From assembly GCF_000739695.1 (NCBI RefSeq), contig NZ_BBIO01000007.1:1-64000 (forward strand): a stretch of 64,000 bases of DNA, given 5' to 3'. The DNA is from Tepidicaulis marinus (GTDB lineage Bacteria > Pseudomonadota > Alphaproteobacteria > Parvibaculales > Parvibaculaceae). Made by a program: the position numbers and the translations under genes. The notes beneath the pieces are model-generated. The model did not search any database. It was not told the DNA's origin and worked only from the letters and a program-made list of their open reading frames with translations. Within the stretch, counting starts at the first letter, position 1. Each line of letters starts with the position of its first letter. Below are positions 9,033-19,127 of the stretch, piece after piece.

Positions 9033-10040
9033 TTACTCGGCGGCCTGCGCAAGCTGGGCGCGCGCTTCGGCCGGCATCTTCGCCAGGAACTCGCGGCAAG
9101 CCTCCACATATTCGCTTTTCAGCCGGGCGACGAGTTCTTCCACGGGCGGCGCGTCCTTGATCGAGCCGATGCCCTGGCCGCAGCCCCAGATGTCTTTCCA
9201 GGCTTTCGATTTCTGATTGCCGCCGGAGCCGAAATTCATTTTCGACTTATCGGCTTCGGGCAGGTTATGCGGATCAAGCCCGGCATTGACGATGGAAGGC
9301 GCCAGATAGTTGCCGTGCACCCCGGTAAAGAGGTTGGAATAGACGATGTCCTCGGCGGCCGATTCCTGCAGCATTTGCTTATAGCCCGCATCGGCATTGG
9401 CTTCCTGCGTGGCGATGAAGCGTGAGCCCATATAGGCAAGGTCCGCGCCGAGCGCCTGCGCCGAGGCGATGCCATAACCGTCCGACAGCGCGCCGGAGAC
9501 GAGCACCGTCCCGTCGAACCATTCCTTGACCTCGCGCACCAGGGCGAAGGGTGAGAGCGTGCCCGCATGGCCGCCCGCGCCAGCGCAAACGAGAATGAGC
9601 CCGTCCACGCCCTGCTGAGCCGCCTTCTTGGCATGTTTGACGTTGATAACGTCGTGGAAGACCACGCCGCCATAAGAATGGGCGGCGGTGACGACCTCTT
9701 CGGGCGGGCGCAGGCTGGTGATGATGATCGGCACTTCCTGGCGCGTGCACACCTCGATGTCGTGCTGCAGCCGGTCGTTGGAGGCATGGCAGATCTGGTT
9801 CACCGCGAAAGGCGCGACTTTCTTGTCCGGATTGGCGGCCTGATATTCGGCGAGCTCCTCCTTGATGCGGATGATCCATTCTTCCAGCACATGGGCGGGC
9901 CGGGCATTGAGCGCGGGGAAGGAGCCGACGATCCCCGCCTTGCACTGGGCGATCACGAGCTCGGGGCCCGAAACGATGAAGAGCGGGGACCCGACCACCG
10001 GCAGTTCCAGCCGGTCCTGAAGAATTGAAGGCAGCGCCAT
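9033..10040 (-). CDS. nitronate monooxygenase / 2-nitropropane dioxygenase family FMN protein
   Basis: 335 aa from ATG 10040, with AAGGAG 6 bases upstream; the longer frame to 10094 is poorly supported. It is a TIM-barrel flavoprotein that oxidises alkyl nitronates, or a related FMN reductase. Family marks are VGSPLFIVSGPELVIAQCKAG near the N-terminus, the phosphate-binding ILVCAGAGGHAGTLSPFALV with its glycine run, LVSGALSDGYGIASAQALGADLAYMGSRF, and EAxxxxGYK near 225. Its C-terminus differs from the second nitronate monooxygenase at 14560. It is divergent from the peroxiredoxin-like gene. The physiological substrate is unknown; many members protect against propionate-3-nitronate. Confidence 0.82.
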   Translation of the reverse strand: MALPSILQDRLELPVVGSPLFIVSGPELVIAQCKAGIVGSFPALNARPAHVLEEWIIRIKEELAEYQAANPDKKVAPFAVNQICHASNDRLQHDIEVCTRQEVPIIITSLRPPEEVVTAAHSYGGVVFHDVINVKHAKKAAQQGVDGLILVCAGAGGHAGTLSPFALVREVKEWFDGTVLVSGALSDGYGIASAQALGADLAYMGSRFIATQEANADAGYKQMLQESAAEDIVYSNLFTGVHGNYLAPSIVNAGLDPHNLPEADKSKMNFGSGGNQKSKAWKDIWGCGQGIGSIKDAPPVEELVARLKSEYVEACREFLAKMPAEARAQLAQAAE

Positions 10041-10259
10041 GGAAGGCTCCTTGAGCAGTTTCCGAGTGAGCGGTTTCTTTCGACCGGTGAGCAATATAGG
10101 TCAGCGGGCCCGCGACGTCTTGTACGCAGGTAATCAATCACCGGATCAAAAATGGGCAGAGGGTGTTCGAAAATACCTGTGGAACTCCGGATAATGTGAA
10201 CGGGTGCCCTGGCGTCCCGCTCCTATAGTGGCGCAAGAAAACCAAAGGGTGGAGGGCAT

Positions 10260-10919
10260 ATGTCGCTGAAAGACGAACTGGAAAACATGAAGAATCTGGC
10301 CGGCAAGCGGATTCCCGCCGACGTGCTGGACCTCATGGAGCAGGCGACGAAGGATCTGGCGGCAACGGGTATTGCCGCGCGGGCGGTGGCCAAGGGAAAG
10401 GTCTTTCCCGGCCTGACGCTTAAAAACGCGGTGGGAAAGCCGGTGAACCTCGGCCAGCTTTATACGCAAAGCCCGCTCATCGTGACGTTTTACCGGGGCG
10501 CCTGGTGCCCGTACTGCAATTTGGAGCTGCGCGCCTATCAGGCGCTCTTGCCGGAGATCAAAGCGGCGGGCGGCCAGCTCGTTGCCGTGACGCCGGAACT
10601 GCCGGACGGCGCGCTTAGCTCGGTGGAGCGCCACGGGCTCGAATTCGAAGTGCTTTCCGATGAAGGCCTGGCGCTTGCCGGTGTGCTGGGCATTACGTTC
10701 GAGCTGCCGGCCAAGCTTGCCGCGGTTTACGGCAAGATCGGCAATGATTTGCCAAAGCTGAACGGCACCGAGGACTGGGTGCTGCCGCTGCCCGCGACTT
10801 ATGTGGTCGGCACGGACGGGCGCATCGCGCTTGCCAATGTCGAGGTCGATTACCGCGACCGGATGGAGCCGCGCGTGGCGCTGGACGCCTTGAAGGAAAC
10901 CGTCGCCCAGGTAGCGTGA
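10260..10919 (+). CDS. peroxiredoxin-like (AhpC/TSA) protein
   Basis: 219 aa; start ATG 10260 follows GGAGG closely. Residues 45-200 form a thioredoxin fold of the AhpC/TSA/redoxin type. The active-site segment FYRGAWCPYCNLELRAYQ carries Cys83 and Cys86, the CxxC spacing typical of the peroxiredoxin-like branch that lacks the classical PxxxTxxC motif. A helical N-terminal extension (1-40) is also typical. It probably reduces peroxides or acts as a thiol oxidoreductase in the cytosol, as no signal peptide is present. A strong terminator follows at 10957-10979. A possible -10 TATAGT lies at 10224-10229 but no good -35 pairs with it. Confidence 0.8.
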   Translation: MSLKDELENMKNLAGKRIPADVLDLMEQATKDLAATGIAARAVAKGKVFPGLTLKNAVGKPVNLGQLYTQSPLIVTFYRGAWCPYCNLELRAYQALLPEIKAAGGQLVAVTPELPDGALSSVERHGLEFEVLSDEGLALAGVLGITFELPAKLAAVYGKIGNDLPKLNGTEDWVLPLPATYVVGTDGRIALANVEVDYRDRMEPRVALDALKETVAQVA

Positions 10920-10956
10920 AGGGTGGCAGCGTGAGACATAAGCGCAGCGGAAAAGG

Positions 10957-10979
10957 AAAGGGGCCAGACGGCCCCTTTT
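10957..10979 (+). terminator. rho-independent terminator after the peroxiredoxin-like gene
   Basis: A 9-bp perfect stem (10957-10965 with 10970-10978) with loop AGAC, ending in TTTT. It lies between two convergent genes and may work in both directions. Confidence 0.85.
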
Positions 10980-11003
10980 GCTTGCGCGTTTCCGGCGGGC
11001 AGC

Positions 11004-11885
11004 TTAGGCCAGCACAGGCTCGGGCCCGACGCTTGCCTTCACTTCTTCCAAGAGCTTGCGGTTGTCATGCTGCCAGGGGTGGAAATCGGCTTTGAAATAA
11101 TCCAGCCATTCCCGGCCCATGCCGCGCAAAATACCGTCCTTGCCGAGAAGGAAGGAAAGCCCGCTGCGCCAGATTTTCATGCGCTGCCAGAAGCTGTAGC
11201 CGTCGCGTTTGAGCATATGATTGATATTGCGCGCCGTGTCGCGGATGAAATTCACCGTGATGAAGAGCATGGACATGCGCCGCTCTTTCACCGTGCCGCC
11301 GGCCAGCTTCAGCACATCGAAGGCAACGGCTTTATGTTCCGTTTCCTCGATCGCGTGCCAGCGCCAAAGCGCTTTCATGGTCGGGTCCGCGCCTTCCAGC
11401 CATTTCGGATTGGAGAGCGTGCCGTTCGCCATGATCGCGGTGTAATGCTCATAGGCAACGGTCGCATAAAGCTGCGCGATGACGGGCAGATTGGCATGGG
11501 CCCAGTCACGCCGCTTGATGATCGGCTGTTCCATATAATCGAGATCATAGCCGCGCAGCGCGCAGAGCCGCTCGTTATATTTGCGGTGTTCGCGGCTATG
11601 AATTGCCTCCTGGCCGAGAAAGCCTTTCACGTCTTCCTGCAAGGCCGGGTCGGTAACCTTGTTCCGGAAGGCCTTCACCGCATCCATGAAGGATTTTTCG
11701 CCGACGGGAAACATCATGGAAAGCGCGTTGAAGAAAGCGGTCTTGAACGGATCGCCGCTGTGCCAATTGGCCGCGAGCGCGCTTTCCAAATCGAATTCAT
11801 AATTGCGCGGTTTGATGTCGACCATGCCGGGTGCCGGAGCGGCTTCGGGCTGGGGGGCATCTTGTGTATTTTCGGCCGTGGTCAT
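11004..11885 (-). CDS. predicted metal-dependent hydrolase, ferritin-like fold (PF10118 type)
   Basis: 293 aa if the second ATG (11885) is used: GGAGG sits 6 bases before it but touches the first ATG at 11891. Family marks with metal ligands in helices are FPVGEKSFMDAV, FLGQEAIHSREH, TVAYEHYTAIM and WHAIEETEHKAVAFD (an EExxH-type di-metal site). This COG3687 family is common near fatty-acid, alkane and aromatic degradation genes and resembles di-iron oxidases more than hydrolases; the reaction is not established. No signal peptide; the N-terminus is proline/alanine rich and probably disordered. A perfect 14-bp palindrome overlaps its predicted -35 element (11932-11945), so expression is probably repressor-controlled. 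Confidence 0.8.
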   Translation of the reverse strand: MTTAENTQDAPQPEAAPAPGMVDIKPRNYEFDLESALAANWHSGDPFKTAFFNALSMMFPVGEKSFMDAVKAFRNKVTDPALQEDVKGFLGQEAIHSREHRKYNERLCALRGYDLDYMEQPIIKRRDWAHANLPVIAQLYATVAYEHYTAIMANGTLSNPKWLEGADPTMKALWRWHAIEETEHKAVAFDVLKLAGGTVKERRMSMLFITVNFIRDTARNINHMLKRDGYSFWQRMKIWRSGLSFLLGKDGILRGMGREWLDYFKADFHPWQHDNRKLLEEVKASVGPEPVLA

Positions 11886-11918
11886 CGTCATCCTCCAGAC
11901 TGACGTAGGGTCTTGCGC

Positions 11919-11946
11919 ATATTATGTTTACTGACATTAATGTCAA
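11919..11946 (-). promoter_or_regulatory. promoter of the ferritin-like gene with overlapping palindromic operator
   Basis: Read on the minus strand, a consensus TTGACA (11941-11946) is followed after 16 bases by TAATAT (11919-11924). The perfect palindrome TGACATTAATGTCA (11932-11945) covers most of the -35 and part of the spacer, the classic position of a TetR- or GntR-type repressor operator. No such repressor gene is in the window. Confidence 0.6.
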
Positions 11947-12061
11947 TACCGATCAGATTCCCCTGAAATCCGGGAATTTTTGAACCTCTTTCCCAAAGCA
12001 GGCGTAGAGAGGGCAGGATGGCTCGAAGCATATCCTCCCCAAGCACGAGCAGGAGAACTCG

Positions 12062-13405
12062 ATGAAATATGCATCGCTCGACGATTTCATGAACGGCGTG
12101 GAAGCGCGCGATCCCCATCAGCGCGAATTCCTGCAAGCGGTGAAAGAGGTGATGGACAGTGTCTGGCCCTTCGTCGAAGAAGTGCCGCATTATGCCGAGC
12201 AGGGCCTCCTCGACCGGCTGGTGGAGCCGGAGCGTGTCATTCAGTTCCGCATTCCCTGGACCGATGATGAGGGCGTGGTGCGGGTGAACCGCGGCTGGCG
12301 CGTGCAGCACAATTCCGCGCTCGGCCCTTATAAGGGCGGCATGCGTTTCAAGCCAGATCTGACGCTTTCCGTCCTTAAGTTTCTCGCCTTCGAGCAGACG
12401 TTCAAAAACGCGCTGACCACGCTGCCGCTCGGCGGGGGTAAGGGCGGGGCGGATTTCGATCCCAAGGGCAAGAGCGAAGGCGAGGTGATGCGCTTTTGCC
12501 AATCGCTCGTGCTGGAGCTGAGCCGGCATGTGGGGCCCCATACGGATGTGCCGGCAGGCGACATCGGCGTCGGCGAGCGGGAGATCGGCTTCATGGCCGG
12601 CATGGCGCGCAAGATCACGAACAGCGCCGAGGCGGTTTTCACCGGCAAGAATCTCAGCTTCGGCGGCAGCCATCTGCGCAAACAGGCAACGGGCTACGGC
12701 GTGATTTATTTCACCGAGCGCATGCTCGCCCGGCGCGGCGAAAGTCTGGAAGGCAAGAGCATTGCGATTTCAGGGGCGGGCAATGTCGCCCAGCATGCGA
12801 TCGAGAAAGCCATGCAGCACGGCGCGCGTGTGGTGACGGCATCCGATTCCTCCGGTGCGGTTTTCGATCCGGCAGGTTTCGATGAAGAAAAATTCGCGGC
12901 CCTTCAACACATCAAGAATGTGGAGCGCGGCTCGCTTGAAACCTATGCCGAAAAATTCGGCCTTGCCTTTGAAAAAGGCAAACATCCCTGGGGCGCCAAG
13001 GCGGAGATTGCCATGCCCTGCGCCACGCAGAACGAGCTGATGGAAAAAGACGCCAAGACGCTGGCGGAAAACGGCACGCGCTATGTGGTGGAAGGGGCGA
13101 ACATGCCCGTCTCGGCGGATGCGCTGGAAGTCTTTAAAGAGGCCGGTGTCTGCTTTGCCCCGGGCAAGGCGGCGAATGCGGGCGGCGTTGCGGTTTCCGG
13201 CCTTGAAATGTCGCAAGGCTCCATGGGCTTGCGCTGGCCGCGCGAGGAGGTGGAGCAGCGCCTGCAAAGCATCATGTGCGAGATCGAGGAAAGCTGCGCT
13301 GTTTACGGCACGAAGAACGGCGACTGCGTGAACTATGTGGACGGGGCGAATGTCGTGGGCTTTACCCGCGTCGCCGATGCGATGCTCGCGCAAGGGGTAA
13401 CGTAA
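12062..13405 (+). CDS. gdhA: NADP-type glutamate dehydrogenase
   Basis: 447 aa, the standard length for hexameric small-subunit GDH. It catalyses reversible reductive amination of 2-oxoglutarate with ammonia to glutamate in the cytosol. Diagnostic segments are GWRVQHNSALGPYKGGMRF (glutamate and 2-oxoglutarate binding lysine), TTLPLGGGKGGADFDPKGKS (second catalytic lysine), DVPAGDIGVG, and the Rossmann dinucleotide-binding SGAGNVAQHAIEKAM. GVAVSGLEMSQ near the C-terminus is typical of GdhA. The start at 12062 has AGGAG 5 bases upstream. It is divergent from the ferritin-like gene with about 175 bases between and convergent with the LysR gene. Confidence 0.93.
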   Translation: MKYASLDDFMNGVEARDPHQREFLQAVKEVMDSVWPFVEEVPHYAEQGLLDRLVEPERVIQFRIPWTDDEGVVRVNRGWRVQHNSALGPYKGGMRFKPDLTLSVLKFLAFEQTFKNALTTLPLGGGKGGADFDPKGKSEGEVMRFCQSLVLELSRHVGPHTDVPAGDIGVGEREIGFMAGMARKITNSAEAVFTGKNLSFGGSHLRKQATGYGVIYFTERMLARRGESLEGKSIAISGAGNVAQHAIEKAMQHGARVVTASDSSGAVFDPAGFDEEKFAALQHIKNVERGSLETYAEKFGLAFEKGKHPWGAKAEIAMPCATQNELMEKDAKTLAENGTRYVVEGANMPVSADALEVFKEAGVCFAPGKAANAGGVAVSGLEMSQGSMGLRWPREEVEQRLQSIMCEIEESCAVYGTKNGDCVNYVDGANVVGFTRVADAMLAQGVT

Positions 13406-13429
13406 GCGCGGGGAAGGGCAGGCTCACGC

Positions 13430-14332
13430 CTACTCTTTCCATTCCCCCAGCAGCTTTTCCTTGTCGGTCTGGGCGGAGGCGGCGATGAAATCGAAAACCG
13501 CGCGCACCGGCGCCGTGTCGCGCAGATCCGGATGGGCAAGCATCCAGATATCCGTCGCGCTGAAAAGCTTGTCGGGCGCGATGCGGATGAGATCGTCATA
13601 GGTATCGCCGATCAGCGTGGTGAGCACCGAAATGCCAAGCCCCGCGCGCACCGCATGTACCTGGTCTGCAACGGAGGAAAAGCGCAAGGCGGTGGGCGCG
13701 CTGCGCGTAACATGGTCTGACCAGTGCGCCAGTTCCTGCTCCGCCGCGCCCCCGGCAAAACCGATCATCGTATGTTTTGCCCATTCCTCGCGCTTGGCGG
13801 GCAGCCCGTGCTGGGCGGCATATTCATGCGAGGCATAAAAGGCAACGCCGCAGCGGGCGATCTTTTTGCCCACCAGATTTTCCTGCCCCGGCCCGTAAAG
13901 CCTTATGACGATATCCGCCTCGCGCCGGCGCACGCTGGCAGGCCAGGTATCGGTGACGAATTCGAGTTCGATATGCGGGTATTGCTCGCGGAAAGCGGCC
14001 ATATGCGGCATCAGCCAGTAGCCTGCAAGGGTGGCGGCGGTGGAAATGCGCACGATGCCCTTGGGCGCGCCGTCCGCCGCGCTCGCCGCCCGCTCCGCGC
14101 GCAAGGCCGCCGAGGCCATGTCATCGACTTCCGCTTTCAGCCGCTCGCCCGCCGGGGTGAGCGAATACCCATCCGCATCGCGCACGAAGAGCTTGGTGCC
14201 GAGGCTGCGCTCAAGCTCCGTGACATGGCGCCCGACCGTGGCGTGGCTCAGTTTCAGCCGCCGCCCGGCCGCCGAATAAGAGCGCACATCGGCAACGGCA
14301 AGAAAGGTGCGGAAGAGATTCCAGTCGGCCAT
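13430..14332 (-). CDS. LysR-family transcriptional regulator
   Basis: 300 aa. The winged helix-turn-helix is at residues 3-60 (FRTFLAVADVRSYSAAGRRLKLSHATVGRHVTELE; the alanine/valine spacing and LGTKLFVR wing are typical), followed by a linker helix and a periplasmic-binding-protein-like effector domain (about 90-290). A tetramer binding T-N11-A sites is expected. It is divergent from the nitronate monooxygenase at 14560 with about 230 bases between, the usual arrangement for a LysR protein and its target, so control of that gene is inferred. The effector cannot be deduced. The ATG start has only a weak ribosome site. Confidence 0.88.
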   Translation of the reverse strand: MADWNLFRTFLAVADVRSYSAAGRRLKLSHATVGRHVTELERSLGTKLFVRDADGYSLTPAGERLKAEVDDMASAALRAERAASAADGAPKGIVRISTAATLAGYWLMPHMAAFREQYPHIELEFVTDTWPASVRRREADIVIRLYGPGQENLVGKKIARCGVAFYASHEYAAQHGLPAKREEWAKHTMIGFAGGAAEQELAHWSDHVTRSAPTALRFSSVADQVHAVRAGLGISVLTTLIGDTYDDLIRIAPDKLFSATDIWMLAHPDLRDTAPVRAVFDFIAASAQTDKEKLLGEWKE

Positions 14333-14526
14333 ATTCTGTTCATCAGCGGTGATTTGGTGTTCAATTATGCACGAAGATGGGGTGTACCCTCGCGGAAATC
14401 AAGGAAAACAGAAACCGGCGCCTCAGGCCCGCGCAAAAGCTGACCTAAGGGAAGGGTCTTACTCAATCATAGGCCCTGGCCCGGCGATCTGGTAAAACGG
14501 TGACACCGCAATTGACCGGCCGCTAA

Positions 14527-15558
<1,032 letters not shown>

Positions 15559-15589
15559 ACCCTGCTTTTGCATATATATACCGAGCGGA

Positions 15590-15616
15590 CGGCCCCCCTT
15601 ATTGCGGGGGCCGTTT
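15590..15616 (+). terminator. rho-independent terminator
   Basis: An 8-bp GC stem (15590-15597 with 15606-15613) with an 8-base loop, followed by TTT, 31 bases downstream of the nitronate monooxygenase stop. Confidence 0.8.
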
Positions 15617-15662
15617 GCGTTCCGCTAGGCTGGGCCCATAAAAAGAAATGGGGAGAGGAACC

Positions 15663-16517
15663 ATGGCCTACCGGCATATTGAGGTGCGCGCGAACGAGAC
15701 CGGCTTCGGCGCGGAGATTAAAGGGCTCGATCTTTCTGCCCCGCTTGCTCCGCAAACCCTGGAAGAGGTGAAGCGCGCCTGGGCCGAGCATGGTGTCGTC
15801 TGGTTTCCCGATCAGCCGCTGGAGCTTGAAGCGCTGGAGCGGTTCACCGAAGAGATCGGTCCCTTCGGCCATGATCCTTTCATCAAGCCCATGGCGGACC
15901 ATCCCCATGTGCTGGAGCTGCGCCGGGAGCCCGATGAAAAGGCGACGAATTTCGGCGCGGGCTGGCATTCCGACTGGAGCTTTCAGGAAACCCCGCCGGC
16001 TGCGACGCTGCTCCATTCCAAGGTCGTGCCGCCCAAGGGCGGCGACACGCTTTATGCCGATTGCACGCGCGCCTATGAGGCGCTTTCTCCTGCCATGAAA
16101 GAGCTGCTGGCGCCGCTCAATGCCGTGCATAGCGCCATTCTGCCCTATTCCAAGAAAGGCATCTTCGCGCAGGAAAAAGAAAAACGCACGATGCAGATCA
16201 TCACCTCGGACGAGGCGGAGAAGACGCAGGCCCATCCCCTTGTGCGCACCCATCCTGTAACGGGCCGCAAGGCGCTTTATGTCAGCCCCGTCTATACGGT
16301 CGGTATTGAAGGCATGAGCAATGAGGAAAGCCAGTGGCTCCTCGGCGGTCTTTATCAGCACATGACGAAGCCTGAATTCATCTACCGCCATAAATGGCGC
16401 GAGAACATGCTGGTCATGTGGGACAACCGCTCGACGCTGCATTTCGCCGAAGGCGGCTATGACGGTTATTTGCGCGTCATGCACCGCACGACCGTGGCGG
16501 GCGAAAAACCGCTTTAG
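15663..16517 (+). CDS. TauD/TfdA-family Fe(II)/2-oxoglutarate dioxygenase
   Basis: 284 aa from ATG 15663 behind GGGGAGAGGA; an ATG 15 bases earlier overlaps that site. The double-stranded beta-helix enzyme has facial-triad residues His102 and Asp104 in WHSDWSF and distal His260 in DNRSTLHF, and Arg275 for the 2-oxoglutarate carboxylate. Relatives hydroxylate taurine, alkyl sulfates, 2,4-D or related acids, releasing sulfite, sulfate or a phenol; substrate is not predictable here. The gene overlaps by 4 bases, tail to tail, with the DMT transporter. A paralogue with the same triad is at 23238. Cytosolic, no signal peptide. Confidence 0.87.
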   Translation: MAYRHIEVRANETGFGAEIKGLDLSAPLAPQTLEEVKRAWAEHGVVWFPDQPLELEALERFTEEIGPFGHDPFIKPMADHPHVLELRREPDEKATNFGAGWHSDWSFQETPPAATLLHSKVVPPKGGDTLYADCTRAYEALSPAMKELLAPLNAVHSAILPYSKKGIFAQEKEKRTMQIITSDEAEKTQAHPLVRTHPVTGRKALYVSPVYTVGIEGMSNEESQWLLGGLYQHMTKPEFIYRHKWRENMLVMWDNRSTLHFAEGGYDGYLRVMHRTTVAGEKPL

Positions 16518-17419
16518 GCGGTAAGCACCAGGACGATGAGCCCTGCGACAATAAGCAAGGTGCCCGTCACTTCCTGCCGGTTGCTCTTTTCCTTGAAGAT
16601 GAACCAGGAAGCGGCGAAGGTGAAAACAAGCTCGATCTGCCCGAGTGCTTTCACATAAGCCGCATTCTCCAGCGTCATGGCCGAGAACCAGCCGATGGAG
16701 CCGAGCGCCCCGGCAAGCCCGGTGAGCGCCCCCCATTTCCAGTTGCGCAAAGCCGCGGCAAGCTGTCCCCGCTCGCGCCATAAAAGCCAACCCGTCATGA
16801 TCAGCGTTTGCACGGCGAGCACATAGCAAAGCGTGATGGCGGCGGGCACCGCAAAGCCCTCCATCCCGAGCGAGAGGGAAGCGGCGCGGTAGGAGACGGA
16901 GGCAACGCCGAACGCCGCCCCGCAGGCAAGGCCGGTGAGGGCGACTTTTTCCTTGAAGGAGCGCAGTACCCGCGCAAACGAAATGGAACTGTGGCCGAGC
17001 GAGAGAAAGAGGACACCGACAAGGCTCACGAGAATGGCAAGCCCCGCGCCGGGCGTAATGGCATCTCCCAGCACGGCAAAACCGATCAGCGCGGTCTGCA
17101 CCGTTTCGGTTTTCGAATAAGCGGTGCCGACGGCAAAGACCCGGTACTGGAAAAGCGAGACGAGAAAAAACGTCCCGAGTATCTGCCCGATGCCGCCGAC
17201 GAGCCCGTAGATGAAAAAAGAGAGGCCGGGCGCGGGCAGGGCGCTTTGCGAGCTTTGCAGCAGGACCCAGAGATAAAGCGCGGCGATGGGCAGGCCATAA
17301 AGAAAGCGCACATAAGTCGCCCCGCCGACGCTCAGCGCGCCGGTCAGATGCTTTTGCAGAACCGAGCGCAGATTCTGCATGAAAGCAGCCGCGACCGTGA
17401 TGGGGATCCAAAGCGGCAA
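16514..17419 (-). CDS. EamA/DMT-family membrane transporter
   Basis: 301 aa, ten predicted membrane helices in two five-helix halves, the EamA/DMT pattern (two internal repeats each ending near a small-residue-rich helix). TVQTALIGFAVLGDAITP in the first half and QIELVFTFAASWFIFKEKSNRQEVTGTLLIVAGLIVLV in the second correspond to repeat helices 4-5. Starts at TTG 17419 with AAGGA 8 bases upstream. DMT members export metabolites, amino acids or drugs; the substrate is unknown. The stop overlaps the TauD-type gene. It is the last gene in a same-strand run starting at 20198. Confidence 0.85.
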   Translation of the reverse strand: MPLWIPITVAAAFMQNLRSVLQKHLTGALSVGGATYVRFLYGLPIAALYLWVLLQSSQSALPAPGLSFFIYGLVGGIGQILGTFFLVSLFQYRVFAVGTAYSKTETVQTALIGFAVLGDAITPGAGLAILVSLVGVLFLSLGHSSISFARVLRSFKEKVALTGLACGAAFGVASVSYRAASLSLGMEGFAVPAAITLCYVLAVQTLIMTGWLLWRERGQLAAALRNWKWGALTGLAGALGSIGWFSAMTLENAAYVKALGQIELVFTFAASWFIFKEKSNRQEVTGTLLIVAGLIVLVLTA

Positions 17420-17452
17420 GGGAAACGTCCTTGATGTGGGAAAGAGGCTTCC

Positions 17453-18694
17453 CTAGTCGGTCAGCGCGCCGTAAACGAGCTGCTGGAATTGCGGGCGCAG
17501 CGGATAGGCCCGCGAAGGCATGAGCTGGGTCATGAAAATCCCGATCAGCTCTTCATCCGGGTCGATCCAGAAGTAGGTCGAGGCAAGCCCACCCCAGCTA
17601 TAAGAACCCGGCGAGACCGGCATCGCCGCTTCGGCCATATCCATGATGATGGAAAAACCGAGGCCGAAGCCCGCCCCGTCCATGCCCGTCTCGGAAAAGG
17701 CGGACTGGTCCATATCTTTCATGCTTTGCCCGCCGGGCAGATGGTTGAGGGTCATGAAGTCGATCGTTTTGGGTGAGGCGATGCGTACCCCGTCAAGCTC
17801 GCCGCCGTTGAGCAGCATCTGGCAGAAGCGGAAATAATCGGTGGAAGTGGAGACGAGCCCGCCGCCGCCGGAGAGGAACTTTTGCGGGCGCGCATAGGTG
17901 CTGTTTTTATCCGCCGGATCGGCAAGACGCACTTCTTTCGTCTTCGGGTCTTTTTCGTAATTGGCGGCAAAGCGGGCAAGTTTTTCATCGGGCACCGAAA
18001 AGCCCGTGTCATGCATGCCGAGGGGTTCGAAAATCCGTTCCTTCAAAAAGACATCGAGCGGTTTGCCGGAAATCACTTCCACAAGCCGCCCGCACACATC
18101 CGTCGACATGGAATAGTTCCAGTGTTCGCCCGGCGAAAAGAGAAGCGGAATATCGGCGATCTTTTCCACCATCTCTTCCAGCGTGATGCCGTCCGTCGCA
18201 GCGCCTGCAAGCCCGGCTTTGCGGTACATCGCATCCACCGGATGGGCATGCATGAAGCCGTAGGTGAGCCCGGATGTATGGGTGAGCAGATCGCGGATCG
18301 TCATGGCCCGCTTCAACGGCTTTGTCGTGAAGCTCTCCCGGTCGCCCTCATCGAAAACGCGCAGCCGCTCGAAGGCGGGCAGATAGCGCGCCACTTCATG
18401 GGTGATCTGAAAGCGGCCTTCCTCATGCAGCAGCATCAGGGCAAGGCTGGTGATCGGCTTCGTCATGGAATAGATGCGGAAAATCGTGTCTTTTTCCACC
18501 GGTGTGCCGTTTTCCCGGTCGCGCAGGCCCACCGTTTCGAAATGGGCGATCTTGCCTTGCCGGGCAATAAGGGTGGAAAAGCCGGAAAATTTTTGCCGGT
18601 CCACATAGTGTTTGAAGAAGGCGGGAATGCGCGCCAGCCGCTCGCTCGAAAGTCCGAGTTCTTCCGGCGTCGTGAATTCTCCTGCATGCGTCAT
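17453..18694 (-). CDS. serine hydrolase, class C beta-lactamase/esterase family
   Basis: 413 aa. The SxxK nucleophile motif is in FRIYSMTKPITSLAL (near residue 75), the YxN-type motif is in HWNYSMSTDVCGRL (near 190), and YSWGGLASTYFWIDPDE near 370 replaces the third KTG-like motif. These are the marks of EstB-like esterases and related beta-lactamase-fold hydrolases rather than true AmpC enzymes. No signal peptide, so cytosolic action on small esters is more likely than antibiotic resistance. GGGAGGATGCG precedes ATG 18694. It lies 29 bases after the small gene at 18724 and may share its transcript. Confidence 0.85.
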   Translation of the reverse strand: MTHAGEFTTPEELGLSSERLARIPAFFKHYVDRQKFSGFSTLIARQGKIAHFETVGLRDRENGTPVEKDTIFRIYSMTKPITSLALMLLHEEGRFQITHEVARYLPAFERLRVFDEGDRESFTTKPLKRAMTIRDLLTHTSGLTYGFMHAHPVDAMYRKAGLAGAATDGITLEEMVEKIADIPLLFSPGEHWNYSMSTDVCGRLVEVISGKPLDVFLKERIFEPLGMHDTGFSVPDEKLARFAANYEKDPKTKEVRLADPADKNSTYARPQKFLSGGGGLVSTSTDYFRFCQMLLNGGELDGVRIASPKTIDFMTLNHLPGGQSMKDMDQSAFSETGMDGAGFGLGFSIIMDMAEAAMPVSPGSYSWGGLASTYFWIDPDEELIGIFMTQLMPSRAYPLRPQFQQLVYGALTD

Positions 18695-18723
18695 CGCATC
18701 CTCCCTCTTGGTTTCTTTCGCCC

Positions 18724-19038
18724 TTAGCGGGCCTCATTGTCATTGGGCCGGAAGGGAATGCGCGGCGCCAGAAGCCGCATCAGTTCCTGCGTATCGCGCG
18801 CGCTTGCCGCGATGATGCGCGTGCCGCATTCAAGATCGACCGCATCCCACCCTTGCGGGGTCTTCTCCAGACGGAAGCTCGGCTGAGCATAGCCGCAGCG
18901 GAAGAGATAGGCTTCCGGCTCTCCGGTCGCGTCGGGCTCGAAAAAGACATCGAAGATCGTGCCCGCCACGGCCTCTTTCAGCCGTGCCTGATCGTGATTC
19001 GTAATGCGTTCCGCGGGAAACCGGACGACCGATCCCAT
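18724..19038 (-). CDS. small conserved hypothetical protein
   Basis: 104 aa from ATG 19038 behind AGGAGGAG; the longer frame to 19089 lacks support. I do not recognise a named family. It is a compact mixed-charge soluble protein starting MGSVVRFPAERI, with two cysteines (RCGYAQPS, LECGTRI) and no export signal. It sits between two serine hydrolase genes on the same strand (29 bases to the downstream one, about 90 to the upstream one), so co-expression is likely. Confidence 0.65.
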   Translation of the reverse strand: MGSVVRFPAERITNHDQARLKEAVAGTIFDVFFEPDATGEPEAYLFRCGYAQPSFRLEKTPQGWDAVDLECGTRIIAASARDTQELMRLLAPRIPFRPNDNEAR

Positions 19039-19127
19039 GCTCTCCTCCTGCTTCTGAGGAAGTTTAGCGCGAGTCAGGGCCGTATTCACCCCCCTTGGAG
19101 GCGATCTGTCCTTCTAGCGGCCCATGC

